DNA of 64,000 bases from Bradyrhizobium lablabi (GCF_001440475.1 NZ_LLYB01000123.1:148125-212124); one strand, 5' to 3'. Counted from the first letter of the stretch, positions 17,871-28,732 are shown. Translations and numbers: made by a program. The notes: a model not told the origin generated them from the sequence alone.

Positions 17871-19202
17871 ATGCATCCGCGGGATCAGACTATCTTTGCG
17901 TTGTCATCAGGCCGGCCACCGAGCGCGATCGCCTTGGTACGGGTTTCGGGTCCGCAGGCCGGAAGGATCGTAACGACCCTTGCCGGCAAATTGCCGCCAC
18001 CGCGAATGGCGACCCGCGCCTTGCTACGGGATGTCGGCCAGCGGCCGATCGACGATGCCGTGGTGCTTTGGTTTCCAGGTCCGGCCAACGCGACGGGCGA
18101 AGACGTCGCCGAGTTTCACGTCCACGGCGGACGTGCGGTGCTGGCCGCTTTGTTCGCGGCGCTGTCCGCATTCGCTGATGTTCGTAGCGCCGAGCCTGGC
18201 GAATTTACGCGCCGCGCTTTCGAGAACGGCAAGCTCGATCTCACCGAAGCCGAAGGCCTCGACGATCTCATCCACGCCGACACCGATCGGCAGCGGCACC
18301 AGGCGTTGCGTCAACTGAAGGGATTGCTTGGCGACCGGGCGCGCGACTGGCGTGCGCGGATCATCGAGGCGTCTGCCTTGATCGAGGCGGGCATCGATTT
18401 CTCGGATGAGGGCGACGTGCCGGCAGAGTTGATCGCGCCAGCGCTGGCAAAGGTCAAAGCACTTCTGTTCGAGATCGAGGAGGTCCTGGCGGGGCAGGGG
18501 CGGAGCGAGCGGCTTCGCGATGGCCTCGTCGTCGCGATCGCCGGCCCGCCGAATGTCGGCAAGTCGACGCTGATGAATCAGCTCGCGCGTCGCGAGGTCG
18601 CGATCGTGTCGCCGCATGCCGGCACCACGCGCGACGTCATCGAGGTGCAGCTCGATCTCGACGGCTATCCGGTGACCGTGATTGACACCGCAGGCATTCG
18701 TGAGACTGACGACCCGGTGGAGCAGGAGGGCGTTCGCCGCGCCCGGGCTCGTGCAGCGGATGCGGATCTCGTGCTGTGGCTCTCCGACTCTTCGCAGGCG
18801 GCGATCGATCACGACGGGAGCGCGCCAATCTGGAAGGTGCGAAACAAGATCGATCTTGGGGCGGCGGGTCGGCCATTGGCCGAGGGGCCGGGGCAGGGAA
18901 GCTTTCAGATTTCGGCGAGCCGGGGGGATGGCGTGCTGGAGCTGATCAGTGCCCTGGTCGAGTTCGCCCAAACCTACTTTGGTGGCAGCGAGAGCGGATT
19001 GATCGGCCGGACCCGGCAGCGGAAGTTATTGGAGGACGTCGCCGCCGGATTGCGCCGCTGCCTCACGGTAGTCGGGGAGGGCGAAGAATTGGCGGCAGAA
19101 GAATTGCGCACGGCGGCCCACTCGCTGGGTCGACTGTTGGGGCGCGTAGACGTCGAGGACATCCTGGACGTCATCTTCCGGGAGTTCTGTGTAGGTAAGT
19201 AA
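17871..19202 (+). CDS. mnmE: tRNA modification GTPase MnmE (TrmE)
   Basis: With MnmG it puts the (carboxymethyl)aminomethyl group on wobble U34 of certain tRNAs. The 443-residue protein has the N-terminal tetrahydrofolate-binding domain ([20 protein letters not shown]). The G domain carries GPPNVGKST near residue 228 and DTAGIRET near residue 275, and the C-terminal tail FCVGK carries the essential cysteine. It is the first gene of the mnmE-mnmG-rsmG-parA-parB run. Confidence 0.97.
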   Translation: MHPRDQTIFALSSGRPPSAIALVRVSGPQAGRIVTTLAGKLPPPRMATRALLRDVGQRPIDDAVVLWFPGPANATGEDVAEFHVHGGRAVLAALFAALSAFADVRSAEPGEFTRRAFENGKLDLTEAEGLDDLIHADTDRQRHQALRQLKGLLGDRARDWRARIIEASALIEAGIDFSDEGDVPAELIAPALAKVKALLFEIEEVLAGQGRSERLRDGLVVAIAGPPNVGKSTLMNQLARREVAIVSPHAGTTRDVIEVQLDLDGYPVTVIDTAGIRETDDPVEQEGVRRARARAADADLVLWLSDSSQAAIDHDGSAPIWKVRNKIDLGAAGRPLAEGPGQGSFQISASRGDGVLELISALVEFAQTYFGGSESGLIGRTRQRKLLEDVAAGLRRCLTVVGEGEELAAEELRTAAHSLGRLLGRVDVEDILDVIFREFCVGK

Positions 19203-19216
19203 GACTTCCTTATCCA

Positions 19217-19232
19217 TGTTTCACGTGAAACA
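19217..19232. promoter_or_regulatory. parS: parS centromere site 1
   Basis: TGTTTCACGTGAAACA, a perfect 16-base palindrome identical to the classical ParB-binding parS consensus. It lies in the mnmE-mnmG gap, 33 bases from a second copy (start to start). Confidence 0.96.
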
Positions 19233-19249
19233 GATCGGGGCGTGGGCGA

Positions 19250-19265
19250 TGTTTCACGTGAAACA
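19250..19265. promoter_or_regulatory. parS: parS centromere site 2
   Basis: Second perfect TGTTTCACGTGAAACA palindrome, in the same gap and 57 bases before the mnmG start. ParB encoded 4 kb downstream is the expected partner. Confidence 0.96.
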
Positions 19266-19321
19266 AAGACTCCTCAAAACTTCACTTCCGGGTTTTCCAA
19301 CTCCGCGATAGAAGTCCCGGC

Positions 19322-21205
19322 ATGATTTCCGAAGCGGACTCCTTCGACGTCATCGTCATCGGTGGCGGCCACGCCGGCTGCGAGGCTGCGAGCGCGGCTG
19401 CGCGCATGGGCGCGAAGGCCGCTCTGCTGACCCATCGCTTTGCGACGATCGGGGCGATGTCCTGCAATCCCGCCATCGGCGGTCTCGGCAAGGGCCATCT
19501 GGTCCGCGAAGTCGATGCCCTGGACGGTCTGATGGGTCGGGTGGCCGATGCCGGCGGCATCCAGTTTCGGATGCTGAACGGTCGCAAGGGTCCGGCAGTC
19601 CGCGGTCCGCGCGCCCAGGCAGACCGAAAACTTTATGCTGCGGCGATGCAGACCGCGATCCGGGAGACTGCAAACCTCGGCGTGATCGAAGGCGAGGCGG
19701 ATGAGCTGATCGTTTCGAACGGCCGGGTGAGGGGTGTTCGACTGGGGGATGGGCGCGAGCTCGCGGCCGGCGCGGTCGTTATTACGACCGGCACTTTCCT
19801 GCGGGGTCTCATCCATCTCGGCGAAAAGAACTGGCCCGCCGGCCGCGTCGGCGAGGCGCCGGCGATGGGACTTTCGACGTCCTTTGAGCGTGCCGGATTT
19901 ACGCTGGGACGGTTGAAGACCGGTACGCCGCCACGGCTCGATGGCACGTCGATCGACTGGTCCGCCGTGGAGATGCAGCCCGGAGACGATCCGCCGGAGC
20001 CGTTCTCGGTCATGACGGACCGGATCACGACGCCGCAGATCCAGTGCGGCATCACGCGGACGACGCCGGCGACCCATGAGGTGATCCGGGCCAACGTCCA
20101 TCGCTCCCCGATGTATTCCGGTCAGATCAAGAGCAGCGGTCCGCGCTATTGTCCCTCGATCGAGGACAAGATCGTCCGCTTTGGCGATCGCGATGGGCAC
20201 CAGATCTTCCTGGAGCCCGAAGGGCTCGACGACTCCACGGTCTATCCCAACGGCATCTCGACCTCGCTGCCGGAGGAAGTCCAACTCGCGATCCTCGCCA
20301 CCATTCCCGGACTTGAGCGGGTGAAGATGGTCCGGCCGGGCTACGCCATCGAATACGACCATGTCGATCCGCGGGAGCTGGACCCGACCTTGCAGACCAA
20401 GCGTCTGCCGGGTCTCTTTCTGGCCGGGCAGATCAATGGCACGACCGGATACGAGGAGGCGGCGGCGCAAGGGATCGTCGCCGGCCTGAACGCCGCACTG
20501 ATGGCTGGCGGCGCCGAGCCGACCGTGTTCGATCGCGCCGACGGCTATCTCGGGGTGATGATCGACGACCTCGTGACCCGCGGGATCACCGAGCCGTACC
20601 GGATGTTCACCTCGCGGGCGGAGTACCGTCTGACTCTTCGGGCTGATAACGCCGACCAGCGTCTGACCGACAAGGGCATCGCTCTGGGCTGCGTAGGGCA
20701 GGCGCGTTCGCAGCGGCATCGCGAGAAGATGGCTGCGTTGGAAGCTGCCAAGGCTTTGGCCAGGTCGCTGGCCATCACTCCGAACGAAGCGGCCAAGTAT
20801 GGCCTCGCACTCAACCGCGACGGCCATCGCCGATCGGCATTCGAGCTGCTGGCCTATCCAGAAATCGAGTGGACGACCCTGCGAGGGATCTGGCCGGAGC
20901 TCTCGGTCATCGATCCGTCGATCGCCGTCCATCTTGAGATCGACGCCAAATACGATGTCTACCTCAAGCGCCAGACTGCCGACGTCGATGCCTTCCGTCG
21001 TGACGAGGGCCTGGTCCTGACCGGCATCGACTATGCCGATGTGCCCGGGCTTTCGAACGAGGCGCGGTCAAAGCTTCAGGCAGCGCAGCCACGGACCGTG
21101 GGGCAGGCGGGTCGGCTCGACGGATTGACGCCGGCGGCGCTGGGAATTCTGGCGGCCTATCTCCGGCGCGAAGCGCGGCGGAAGAACGCGAAGGTGACGA
21201 CTTAA
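19322..21205 (+). CDS. mnmG: tRNA uridine 5-carboxymethylaminomethyl enzyme MnmG (GidA)
   Basis: FAD-dependent partner of MnmE. The 627-residue protein has the FAD-binding [17 protein letters not shown] at about residue 14 and the signature [21 protein letters not shown] near residue 50 (read in two parts). [17 protein letters not shown] lies near residue 380, and the C-terminal MnmE-binding domain is complete. It sits between two parS sites upstream and one downstream, a placement common near origins. Confidence 0.97.
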   Translation: MISEADSFDVIVIGGGHAGCEAASAAARMGAKAALLTHRFATIGAMSCNPAIGGLGKGHLVREVDALDGLMGRVADAGGIQFRMLNGRKGPAVRGPRAQADRKLYAAAMQTAIRETANLGVIEGEADELIVSNGRVRGVRLGDGRELAAGAVVITTGTFLRGLIHLGEKNWPAGRVGEAPAMGLSTSFERAGFTLGRLKTGTPPRLDGTSIDWSAVEMQPGDDPPEPFSVMTDRITTPQIQCGITRTTPATHEVIRANVHRSPMYSGQIKSSGPRYCPSIEDKIVRFGDRDGHQIFLEPEGLDDSTVYPNGISTSLPEEVQLAILATIPGLERVKMVRPGYAIEYDHVDPRELDPTLQTKRLPGLFLAGQINGTTGYEEAAAQGIVAGLNAALMAGGAEPTVFDRADGYLGVMIDDLVTRGITEPYRMFTSRAEYRLTLRADNADQRLTDKGIALGCVGQARSQRHREKMAALEAAKALARSLAITPNEAAKYGLALNRDGHRRSAFELLAYPEIEWTTLRGIWPELSVIDPSIAVHLEIDAKYDVYLKRQTADVDAFRRDEGLVLTGIDYADVPGLSNEARSKLQAAQPRTVGQAGRLDGLTPAALGILAAYLRREARRKNAKVTT

Positions 21206-21210
21206 GAATC

Positions 21211-21226
21211 TGTTTCACGTGAAACG
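21211..21226. promoter_or_regulatory. parS: parS centromere site 3
   Basis: TGTTTCACGTGAAACG, matching the parS consensus except the last base. It lies six bases after the mnmG stop and about 1.95 kb from the other two sites. Confidence 0.93.
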
Positions 21227-21324
21227 TTGATGTGGGATGGGTGGAGCGATAGCCATCTTCCGCACGCGAGCAATTGACGGGTATCGCTTCGCTTCACCCA
21301 TTCGAGCCGCCCAACGGGACCGCC

Positions 21325-22023
21325 ATGGCGAAAGCCGCCGCTCACACCCTCTCCTCGCCCCTGCTCTCCGACAAGGCCACTGGCCTAGCCCTCACCCCCG
21401 TTTCATCCGAAACGGAGGCGCGGCTCGATCGCTACGTCGCCTTGCTTCTGGAGTGGCAGATCAAAACGAATCTGGTGGCGCCATCGACGCTTCCGAATCT
21501 GTGGACGCGGCACGTCTCCGATTCGCTCCAGCTTTTGAGTCTGGTTCCATCGGCCAAGACCTGGGTCGATCTCGGCAGCGGCGGCGGTTTCCCTGGCGTG
21601 GTGCTGGCCTGCGCGCTGGCAGAAACACCCGGCGCCAATGTCCATTTGGTCGAGCGCAACGCCAAAAAAGCGGCCTTCCTGCGCGAGGCAGTTCGCGTAA
21701 CTTCTGCGTCTGCGACCGTGCATTTGGCGGGAATCGGGGATATTGTGGATAGAATTGGAAGTCGCGTTGATTGCGTCACTGCGCGAGCGCTGGCTCCATT
21801 ACATCAGCTCGTCGGCTTCGCGGAGCCGTTTGTGAGCAGCGGCGCGAAAGCGTTGTTCCTCAAGGGCCAAGATGTAGAGGCTGAATTGACCGAAGCCACT
21901 AAATATTGGAATATTCAACCGCGACTCCATTCCAGCCGCACGGGCGGGCACGGCTGGATCGTCGAACTCGATCGGATCGAGCGGCGCAACCCCTCCGCGA
22001 TCACACATGGCGATCGGGCATGA
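21325..22023 (+). CDS. rsmG: 16S rRNA (guanine-N7) methyltransferase RsmG (GidB)
   Basis: Methylates N7 of a guanine in the 530 loop of 16S rRNA (G527 in E. coli numbering). The 232-residue protein has the SAM motif WVDLGSGGGFPGVVLAC near residue 78 and LVERNAKKAAFLREA. I chose the ATG at 21325; an earlier in-frame start adds an unsupported 17 residues. Its stop overlaps the parA start (ATGA). Confidence 0.95.
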   Translation: MAKAAAHTLSSPLLSDKATGLALTPVSSETEARLDRYVALLLEWQIKTNLVAPSTLPNLWTRHVSDSLQLLSLVPSAKTWVDLGSGGGFPGVVLACALAETPGANVHLVERNAKKAAFLREAVRVTSASATVHLAGIGDIVDRIGSRVDCVTARALAPLHQLVGFAEPFVSSGAKALFLKGQDVEAELTEATKYWNIQPRLHSSRTGGHGWIVELDRIERRNPSAITHGDRA

Positions 22024-22868
22024 GCGAATTAGACCAGTTATATCAAGAAGATAGAGATCAAACCCCACCGCCCCATCCACGCATCCTATCGCTCGCGAAT
22101 CAGAAGGGCGGCGTGGGCAAAACGACCACGGCAATCAATCTGGGTACCGCGCTCGCGGCAATTGGCGAGCGCGTCCTGATCGTCGACCTCGATCCGCAGG
22201 GCAACGCCTCTACCGGTCTCGGCATCGATCGCCGCAACCGCAGCTGCTCGACCTATGACGTGCTGATCGGCGAAGCGCCGCTGCGTGATGCGGTGGTTGC
22301 CACCGCGGTGCCGCGGCTGCACATCGCCTCCTCGACCATGGATCTGTCGGGCCTCGAGCTCGAACTCGGCACGACGCCCGGCCGCGCCTTCCGCCTGCGC
22401 GACGCGATCGCGGCGTTGAACAAGAACGCCGCGCCGGACACCGACTACACCTATGTGCTGATCGATTGTCCGCCGTCGCTGAATCTTCTCACCGTCAACG
22501 CGATGGCGGCGTCGGATGCGATCCTGGTGCCGTTGCAATGTGAATTCTTCGCGCTCGAAGGTCTGTCGCAATTGCTGCAGACGGTGGAGCAGGTGCGCTC
22601 GACGCTCAATCCGAACCTGTCGATCCACGGCATCGTGCTGACCATGTTCGACTCGCGCAACAACCTGTCGAACCAGGTGGTCGCCGACGTCAGGCAGTTC
22701 ATGGGCGGCAAGGTCTATGACACCATGATTCCCCGTAACGTGCGCATCTCCGAGGCGCCGTCCTACGGCAAGCCGGTGCTGGTCTACGATCTCAAATGCG
22801 TCGGCAGTGAAGCGTACCTGAAGCTGGCAACGGAAGTGATCCAGCGCGAGCGCGAGCTGAGGCATTAG
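22020..22868 (+). CDS. parA: Chromosome partitioning ATPase ParA
   Basis: Deviant Walker-A ATPase that moves ParB-parS complexes to the daughter poles. The 282-residue protein begins with a short linker, then SLANQKGGVGKTTTAINL (P-loop with the signature lysine) near residue 27 and the YVLIDCPPSLNLLTVNA Walker B region near residue 145. The start ATG at 22020 overlaps the rsmG stop by four bases, suggesting coupled translation. Confidence 0.97.
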   Translation: MSELDQLYQEDRDQTPPPHPRILSLANQKGGVGKTTTAINLGTALAAIGERVLIVDLDPQGNASTGLGIDRRNRSCSTYDVLIGEAPLRDAVVATAVPRLHIASSTMDLSGLELELGTTPGRAFRLRDAIAALNKNAAPDTDYTYVLIDCPPSLNLLTVNAMAASDAILVPLQCEFFALEGLSQLLQTVEQVRSTLNPNLSIHGIVLTMFDSRNNLSNQVVADVRQFMGGKVYDTMIPRNVRISEAPSYGKPVLVYDLKCVGSEAYLKLATEVIQRERELRH

Positions 22869-22879
22869 TCAGGAATCGC

Positions 22880-22961
22880 AGGGTGGGCAAAGGCGTCTTC
22901 GCCGTGCCCACCATTGTTTGTCGCGACAATCGGTGGGCACGCTTCGCTTTGCCCACCCTAC
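22880..22961. repeat. Palindromic repeat, family C, copy 1
   Basis: About 82 bases with ends AGGGTGGGCAAAGGCG and CGCTTTGCCCACCCTA forming a long inverted repeat, plus internal GTGCCCACC and GGTGGGCAC arms. A related element lies at 35024-35114. It occupies most of the parA-parB gap and would fold in the parAB transcript. Confidence 0.8.
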
Positions 22962-23017
22962 AAGTAACCGAATTCAGTTCCGGAGTAGCTTAAGTGAATC
23001 CTAGGGAGTTGGCGGCG

Positions 23018-23899
23018 ATGGCCGACAAAACAGGTTCGCGACTGGGCCGTGGCCTCGCAAGTCTGATCGGGGATGTCGGTGGCGAGGCCGCGCACGCCGA
23101 ACGGCCACGCAACCAGCGCAAGGTGCCGATCGAGTTTCTGAAACCGAATCCGCGCAACCCGCGCCGGACCTTTTCCGATGCCGAGCTCGGCGAGCTTGCG
23201 GCCTCCGTCAAGCAGCATGGCGTGATCCAGCCGATCGTGGTCCGCCCGGTGAAGGGCGCGCAGGACCGCTACGAGATCATCGCCGGCGAACGGCGCTGGC
23301 GCGCCGCGCAACTCGCCAGCCTGCACGAGGTGCCGATCGTCCCGATCGAAGTCAGCGACTCTGACGCGCTCGAGATCATGATCATCGAGAACGTGCAGCG
23401 TGAAGACCTCAATGCGATGGAAGAGGCGCAGGGCTATCACGCGCTGGCCGACGAATTCAAACGCAGCCAGGAAGACATCGCCAAGGAAGTCGGCAAGAGC
23501 CGCAGCCACGTCGCCAACATGATGCGGCTGACGAAACTGCCGACGGAAGTGCAGGCCCTTATCTCAAGCGGCGAATTGTCGGCCGGTCACGCTCGCGCGC
23601 TGATCGGCGTGCCCGATCCGCTGGCCGCGGCGAAGCGCATCGTCGCCGAAGGCCTCAACGTGCGGCAGACCGAGGCGCTTGCCCATGAAGAAGGCGTGCC
23701 GGAGCGCAAGCCGCAAAAGGCGAGGGGCGGCGGCAAGACGAAGGACCCCGACACGATCGCACTGGAGAAGCGCGTCAGCGATGCGCTCGGCCTCACCGTC
23801 ACCGTCAACCACCGCGACCCCGGCGGCTCGGTTCAGATCAGCTACCGCAACCTCGAGCAACTCGACGAGGTGATGCGGCGGCTGGAGAAGGGGAAGTGA
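23018..23899 (+). CDS. parB: Chromosome partitioning protein ParB
   Basis: CTP-dependent clamp that loads at parS and spreads. The 293-residue protein has the N-terminal RLGRGLASLIGD ParA-contact motif and the CTP-binding AGERRWRAAQLA and ENVQREDLN segments around residues 87-135. A helix-turn-helix follows (DIAKEVGKSRSHVANMMRL), then the C-terminal dimer domain. I chose the ATG at 23018, with AGGGAG 10 bases upstream, over the GTG at 22994. The linker at about 220-240 is lysine-rich. Confidence 0.97.
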   Translation: MADKTGSRLGRGLASLIGDVGGEAAHAERPRNQRKVPIEFLKPNPRNPRRTFSDAELGELAASVKQHGVIQPIVVRPVKGAQDRYEIIAGERRWRAAQLASLHEVPIVPIEVSDSDALEIMIIENVQREDLNAMEEAQGYHALADEFKRSQEDIAKEVGKSRSHVANMMRLTKLPTEVQALISSGELSAGHARALIGVPDPLAAAKRIVAEGLNVRQTEALAHEEGVPERKPQKARGGGKTKDPDTIALEKRVSDALGLTVTVNHRDPGGSVQISYRNLEQLDEVMRRLEKGK

Positions 23900-23910
23900 C
23901 AAGCCTCTCC

Positions 23911-24023
23911 GCGTCATTGCCTGCGACAAACGCGAAGCGTTTGCGCAAGGGAGCGACAGCGACGAAGCATTCCATTCCTCCGCTTGGGGCGCGATGGATT
24001 GCTTCGCTTCGCTCGCAATGACG
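23911..24023. repeat. Palindromic repeat, family B, copy 1
   Basis: 113 bases with inverted ends GCGTCATTGC and GCAATGACG and the characteristic GGATTGCTTCGCTTCGCTCG arm. Related elements are at 31224-31310 and 48521-48606. It separates parB from the convergent gene at 24043 and may act as a transcription-end hairpin for both. Confidence 0.8.
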
Positions 24024-24042
24024 GAAGACGGACAGCGCGGCC

Positions 24043-24399
24043 TCAGCGAAATTCGTGGATGACTTCGATCTCGCCCACGATCGCCTCGTTGAAAGCGGCC
24101 ATTTCCTCAGCCGGAATCCAATACTCCAGATGGGCTGAGCCGCCGGCTTCCTGAACGCCGTATTTATCCAAAAAATCCCGACGTACCTCAAAGCGTGTGA
24201 CGTAACCGGAGCCGCTGGCCGGGACGTTCCAGTCGCGGGCGATCTTCACCGCGTATTCTTCTGAGAGCACCGGGTAGAAGATGGGCTGCTCCGGAAGCCG
24301 TGGCGGGAACGCCCGCATTCCACTCTTTCGGATCAATTCCAACTCGGCCGGTCCGACCGGGCGCCATAGCGTTGCGGCGTCTTCTGCCCCTTTCGACAT
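24043..24399 (-). CDS. Small conserved hypothetical protein
   Basis: A 118-residue soluble protein beginning MSKGAEDAATLWRPVGP with the distinctive FPPRLPEQPIFYPVLSEEYA segment near residue 30. I recall similar proteins annotated loosely as ADP-ribosylation/crystallin J1, but no catalytic evidence is visible. I chose the ATG at 24399, preceded by GGGGGTGAC, over one inside holA at 24429. It is the last gene of the leuS-lptE-holA transcript, one base after holA. Confidence 0.7.
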   Translation of the reverse strand: MSKGAEDAATLWRPVGPAELELIRKSGMRAFPPRLPEQPIFYPVLSEEYAVKIARDWNVPASGSGYVTRFEVRRDFLDKYGVQEAGGSAHLEYWIPAEEMAAFNEAIVGEIEVIHEFR

Positions 24400-24400
24400 G

Positions 24401-25429
24401 TCACCCCCGCCGCTTCGCATTCGCGGCAATCGAGAGCAGTGTCCGCAGCCCGATGGCCGATGCCAGCGAGGCCTGCTTGCGCATGTCGAGGGCGGCCGTC
24501 CCGAGCTGATCGATGATGGCGGCCAGTCGCGCCGCGCTGAAATTACGCAGCGCGATTTCGACGGCGCCCTTCCGCGAAAAGTGCAGGCGCGGATATCCGC
24601 TTTCCAGCAGGGTCGAGACGGGCGTGCCTTCAGCCACCGCGAGCGCCGATTTGTGCAGCCACGCCGCCTGGCGCTGTGCGGCGGAGATGATCACGCCGGG
24701 ATAGGTGCCGGCGATCATCGCCTTGGCAAATTCGCCTTCGACCAGGTCCGGCTTGCCGGCAAAGGCGCCGTCCACGATTGGGTCGAGTTTCAGCTCGGAG
24801 GCGTCGGACACGACGGTCATGACATCGTCGAGCCCGATCTCGCCCTTGCCGTGGGAATAGAGCGCGAGCTTGCGCAGTTCATTGCGCGAGGCCTGGCGGT
24901 CGCCGCCGAGCAACGACATCAGGACCGCACGCGCATCGGCGGCGATGCGCAAATTCGAAGTCCGCAATTCCTCGTCGATCAGTCTCGCAAGGTCGCGCTC
25001 GGTGTCGGGATAGCAGGCGATGGCGACCGCGGTCTTGGCGCGCTCGCAGGCCTTGCGCAGCGGCGATTCCGGCCGCAGGTCACCGGCCTCGATCACGATG
25101 CGGCAATCCTTCACCGGCGAATCGGCCAGCGTGTCGACGCCGCTGGCGAAACTGCGGGAGCCGGCGCGCACGCGGATCGCCCGCCGGCCGCCGAACATCG
25201 GAATCGTCATGGCCTCGTCGACCAGCCGCGACGGCTCGGCCGCCAGCTCGTCGCCGTCGAGCCGCACCAGCGAGAAGGGATCGTTGGGGTCGTCGACCGC
25301 CGACGCAATCAACGCATCGGCGCGTTCGCGCACCAGACCGGCGTCGGGACCGTAAAGCAGGATGATGGGGCGGCCGGCATCAGGCCGGGCGAGAAAAGCG
25401 TCGATGTCTTTTCCGCGGAGCGCGACCAA
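24401..25429 (-). CDS. holA: DNA polymerase III delta subunit HolA
   Basis: Delta subunit of the clamp loader that opens the sliding clamp. The 342-residue protein has the N-terminal IILLYGPDAGLVRERADAL and FSLVRLDGDEL features of the family and a degenerate AAA+ fold with no true P-loop. SLLGGDRQASRNELRKLALY lies near residue 215. It follows lptE by six bases, the order leuS-lptE-holA being standard in proteobacteria. Confidence 0.94.
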   Translation of the reverse strand: MVALRGKDIDAFLARPDAGRPIILLYGPDAGLVRERADALIASAVDDPNDPFSLVRLDGDELAAEPSRLVDEAMTIPMFGGRRAIRVRAGSRSFASGVDTLADSPVKDCRIVIEAGDLRPESPLRKACERAKTAVAIACYPDTERDLARLIDEELRTSNLRIAADARAVLMSLLGGDRQASRNELRKLALYSHGKGEIGLDDVMTVVSDASELKLDPIVDGAFAGKPDLVEGEFAKAMIAGTYPGVIISAAQRQAAWLHKSALAVAEGTPVSTLLESGYPRLHFSRKGAVEIALRNFSAARLAAIIDQLGTAALDMRKQASLASAIGLRTLLSIAANAKRRG

Positions 25430-25435
25430 TGGCGG

Positions 25436-25987
25436 TCAGGTGCCGGCGTAGAAGAACGAGGCCAGCCGGGTCTGAATGTTTTCCGCGATCTCGTTGGCGG
25501 CGCGATCCTCGGCGTCGCGAAAGGCGCGGGCGCGAGCGAAGCGCTGCAGATTGCCCGGAATGTCGTAGGACACGCGCGAGAAGGTCGTGCCGGTCATGAC
25601 CGACTTGTTGGTGGCAAGGTCGATCAGATTGTACTGCGCGTCGATGCCATAGTTTTCGCTCGAGGGCAGGGCGGTGGTGGGATCGATCATCAGCGAGTTG
25701 CGGGTGGTAGTGAAGCGCAGCACCAGGCGATGGGTCGGCGGCATGCCGGTAGCGTTGCCGTAAAGCTTGAACGCCAGCGCATTGCGGATCTCCACCTGGA
25801 TTCGGGCTTCACGCGACGCGTTCGGCTTATCGACCGGCGGGACTTCCACGCCCATCAGCTTTTCGCGCAAGCCGGGCGTGCCGTCGGTACGTTCGGCATA
25901 CATCGGCTGGAAGCAGCCGGCCGTGAGCGCCGCCAGAGCGGCGACGGCGATGAGCCGAACGGCGATCCGGGTCTTAGCCAACGACAT
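25436..25987 (-). CDS. lptE: LPS-assembly lipoprotein LptE
   Basis: Outer-membrane lipoprotein that plugs LptD during lipopolysaccharide insertion. The 183-residue precursor has a signal peptide and the lipobox LTAGC with the modified cysteine at residue 25, followed by [14 protein letters not shown]. It overlaps the end of leuS by 14 bases. Sequence similarity within this family is low, so position between leuS and holA is an important part of the assignment. Confidence 0.9.
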   Translation of the reverse strand: MSLAKTRIAVRLIAVAALAALTAGCFQPMYAERTDGTPGLREKLMGVEVPPVDKPNASREARIQVEIRNALAFKLYGNATGMPPTHRLVLRFTTTRNSLMIDPTTALPSSENYGIDAQYNLIDLATNKSVMTGTTFSRVSYDIPGNLQRFARARAFRDAEDRAANEIAENIQTRLASFFYAGT

Positions 25988-28601
25988 TCACGATCCTCAT
26001 GGGAACTACGATTACCTTGCGAACGGCCTTGCCGCCGAGAGCGAGTTTTACCGCATCGAGCGCCAAAACGGCAGCCTCAATTTCCGGATTTTGGGCGACC
26101 CGTGGCACGGTAACATCACCCCGTTTCTTGCCGTTGACCTGGACTACCAGCGTCACGGAGTCTTCAACCAGCAAATCGCGTTCGATTTGGGGCCAGTTGG
26201 CCTCCGAAATCAGCCCGGATTGCCCCAGGACCTGCCAGCATTCCTCGGCCAGATGCGGCATCATGGGCGAAACCAGTTGAACAAGGATGACGGCGGCCTC
26301 CCGGATCGCCCAGGCGACGTCGGGCGCCGGCTGGACGCCTTTGGCCAGCACCTCGGCCAGGGCATTGGTGAATTCGCGGATATGGGCGAGGCAGACATTG
26401 AAGTGAATCCGCTCAATCCCGGTAGAGACCTTGTCGAGTGCACCGTGGGCGGCCTTGCGCAGGGCGAGCGCTCCCGGGCCGAATGACGCCGGCCGCGAAG
26501 CGGGGGCGGATTTTGCGATCTCGGCCGATTCGTTGATCAGCCGCCACAGCCGCTGCACGAAGCGCGAGGCGCCCTGCACGCGCTCGTCGCTCCAGATCAC
26601 GTCGCGGTCGGGTGGCGAATCCGACAGCATGAACCAGCGCGCGACGTCGGCGCCATAGGTGGCGATGATGTCGTCGGGGTCGACCGTGTTGCGCTTTGAC
26701 TTCGACATTTTTTCAATCGAGCCGATTGTAACTTCTTCGCCGGTGTCGATCAGAACGGCGTGGCGGTGGCCATTCGGGTCGTTCTCGATCTTCACTTCAG
26801 CCGGAGCAGCCCAGCCGCCATCCGCTTTCCGGTAGGTTTCGTGCACGACCATGCCTTGGGCGTACTGACCGGCAAACGGCTCGTCGAATGCGATGTGGCC
26901 GGTGGCCTTCATCGCGCGGGTGAAAAAGCGGGCGTACAGCAGGTGCAGGATCGCGTGCTCGATACCGCCGATGTACTGGTCGACCGGCATCAACCGATCG
27001 ACGACGGCACGCGTGGTCGGGGCCGCCTCGTTCCAGGGGTCGGTGAAGCGTGCAAAATACCATGCCGAATCGACAAAGGTATCCATCGTGTCGGTTTCGC
27101 GCTGCGCCTTGCCGCCGCATTTCGGGCAGGTGACGTGCTTCCAGGTCGGATGATGGTCGAGTGCGTTGCCGGGTTTGTCGAAGGTCACGTCCTCCGGCAG
27201 CACCACCGGCAGGTCGCTATCCGGGACAGGCACGACATCGCATTTCGGGCAGTGGATCACCGGGATCGGGCAGCCCCAGTAGCGCTGGCGCGAAATGCCC
27301 CAGTCCCGCAGGCGGAAATTCACCTTGCGTTCGCCGACCGGCGCATTGCCGCGGACCTCGGTTTCCAGCCGCTTCGCCACCTCTTCCTTCGCCTGCTCGA
27401 TGGTCATGCCGTCGAGGAAGCGGGAATTGATCATGCGGCCTTCACCGTCATAGGCGGTATTGGTGATCACAAAGCTGTTGGGGTCCTGGCCTTCGGGACA
27501 GACCACCGGGGTGTTGCCGAGCCCGTATTTGTTGACGAAGTCGAGGTCGCGCTGGTCGTGTGCCGGGCAGCCGAAGATCGCGCCGGTGCCGTACTCCATC
27601 AGCACGAAGTTGGCGACGTAGACCGGCAGCTTCCAGTTGGAATCGAACGGATGGACTGCGCGGATGCCGGTGTCAAAACCCTGCTTCTCGGCGGTATCGA
27701 TAATTTCCTGCGCGGTGCCGATCCGTTTGACCTCGGCAATGAATTCCGCAAGCTTCGGGTTCTTCGCAGCCGCGGCCTGCGCCAGCGGATGATCTGCTGC
27801 AATCGCCATGAATTTGGCGCCGAACAGCGTATCATGTCGCGTGGTGAAAACTTTCAGCTCGTTCTCGCCATTCGGCGCAGTTGCCGGATCGAGCGCGAAA
27901 CGCACCAGCATGCCTTCGCTGCGGCCGATCCAGTTGCGCTGCATGACGCGCACCCGGTCGGGCCAGCGGTCCAGCGTGTCCAGCGCGTCTAGTAATTCCT
28001 GCGAGTACTTCGTGATCTTGAAGACCCACTGGCTCATTTCGCGCTGCTCGACAACAGCGCCCGAGCGCCAGCCGCGGCCGTCGATCACCTGCTCGTTGGC
28101 GAGCACGGTCATGTCGACCGGATCCCAGTTGAGCTTGCGCTTCTCGCGCTCGGCGAGGCCCGCGCGCAGCATGTCTAAAAACATCTTCTGTTGATGCTTG
28201 TAGTAGCTGGGATCGCAGGTCGCGAATTCGCGTGACCAGTCGAGCGACAGCCCGATCGACCGCAACTGCTTCTTCATCGCTGCGATGTTGTCATAGGTCC
28301 ACGCCTTCGGCGCAACCTTGCGCTCGATCGCGGCATTCTCCGCCGGCAGGCCGAAAGCGTCCCAGCCCATCGGGTGCAGCACGTTAAAGCCCTTGGCGCG
28401 CATGAACCGCGCCAGCACGTCGCCGAGCGTATAGTTCCGGACATGCCCGATATGGATGCGCCCCGACGGGTAAGGGAACATCTCGAGCACGTAGTATTTC
28501 GGCCGCGGATCGTCGTTTTTCGAGGCGAAGATCGCCTTTTCGTCCCACTGGCGCTGCCAGCGAGGCTCGGAATCACGGGCGTTGTAACGTTCGGAGGTCA
28601 T
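25974..28601 (-). CDS. leuS: Leucyl-tRNA synthetase LeuS
   Basis: Charges tRNA-Leu with leucine. The 875-residue class I synthetase has the HIGH-type motif [14 protein letters not shown] near residue 45, a CP1 editing domain with zinc-ribbon-like CPKCDVV and CPKCGG, and the KMSKS motif [16 protein letters not shown] near residue 635. It is the first gene of the leuS-lptE-holA transcript. Confidence 0.98.
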   Translation of the reverse strand: MTSERYNARDSEPRWQRQWDEKAIFASKNDDPRPKYYVLEMFPYPSGRIHIGHVRNYTLGDVLARFMRAKGFNVLHPMGWDAFGLPAENAAIERKVAPKAWTYDNIAAMKKQLRSIGLSLDWSREFATCDPSYYKHQQKMFLDMLRAGLAEREKRKLNWDPVDMTVLANEQVIDGRGWRSGAVVEQREMSQWVFKITKYSQELLDALDTLDRWPDRVRVMQRNWIGRSEGMLVRFALDPATAPNGENELKVFTTRHDTLFGAKFMAIAADHPLAQAAAAKNPKLAEFIAEVKRIGTAQEIIDTAEKQGFDTGIRAVHPFDSNWKLPVYVANFVLMEYGTGAIFGCPAHDQRDLDFVNKYGLGNTPVVCPEGQDPNSFVITNTAYDGEGRMINSRFLDGMTIEQAKEEVAKRLETEVRGNAPVGERKVNFRLRDWGISRQRYWGCPIPVIHCPKCDVVPVPDSDLPVVLPEDVTFDKPGNALDHHPTWKHVTCPKCGGKAQRETDTMDTFVDSAWYFARFTDPWNEAAPTTRAVVDRLMPVDQYIGGIEHAILHLLYARFFTRAMKATGHIAFDEPFAGQYAQGMVVHETYRKADGGWAAPAEVKIENDPNGHRHAVLIDTGEEVTIGSIEKMSKSKRNTVDPDDIIATYGADVARWFMLSDSPPDRDVIWSDERVQGASRFVQRLWRLINESAEIAKSAPASRPASFGPGALALRKAAHGALDKVSTGIERIHFNVCLAHIREFTNALAEVLAKGVQPAPDVAWAIREAAVILVQLVSPMMPHLAEECWQVLGQSGLISEANWPQIERDLLVEDSVTLVVQVNGKKRGDVTVPRVAQNPEIEAAVLALDAVKLALGGKAVRKVIVVPMRIVNVVG

Positions 28602-28732
28602 GGAATCGCAGGGTTTTTTGTGGATTCGGGTCCCGTCCAGAGGACGGCGGACTAGGCCACAAAAGCGGCTGCGGGGTCAACGGGTTGGGGAGGGGCAGAA
28701 CGGTCATTTGGCCGGCGGCGTGGCGCGTCGGC

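Noticed and set aside
19210-19218. TTATCCATG as a DnaA box next to parS
   Set aside because: Two mismatches to the consensus and no companion boxes nearby.
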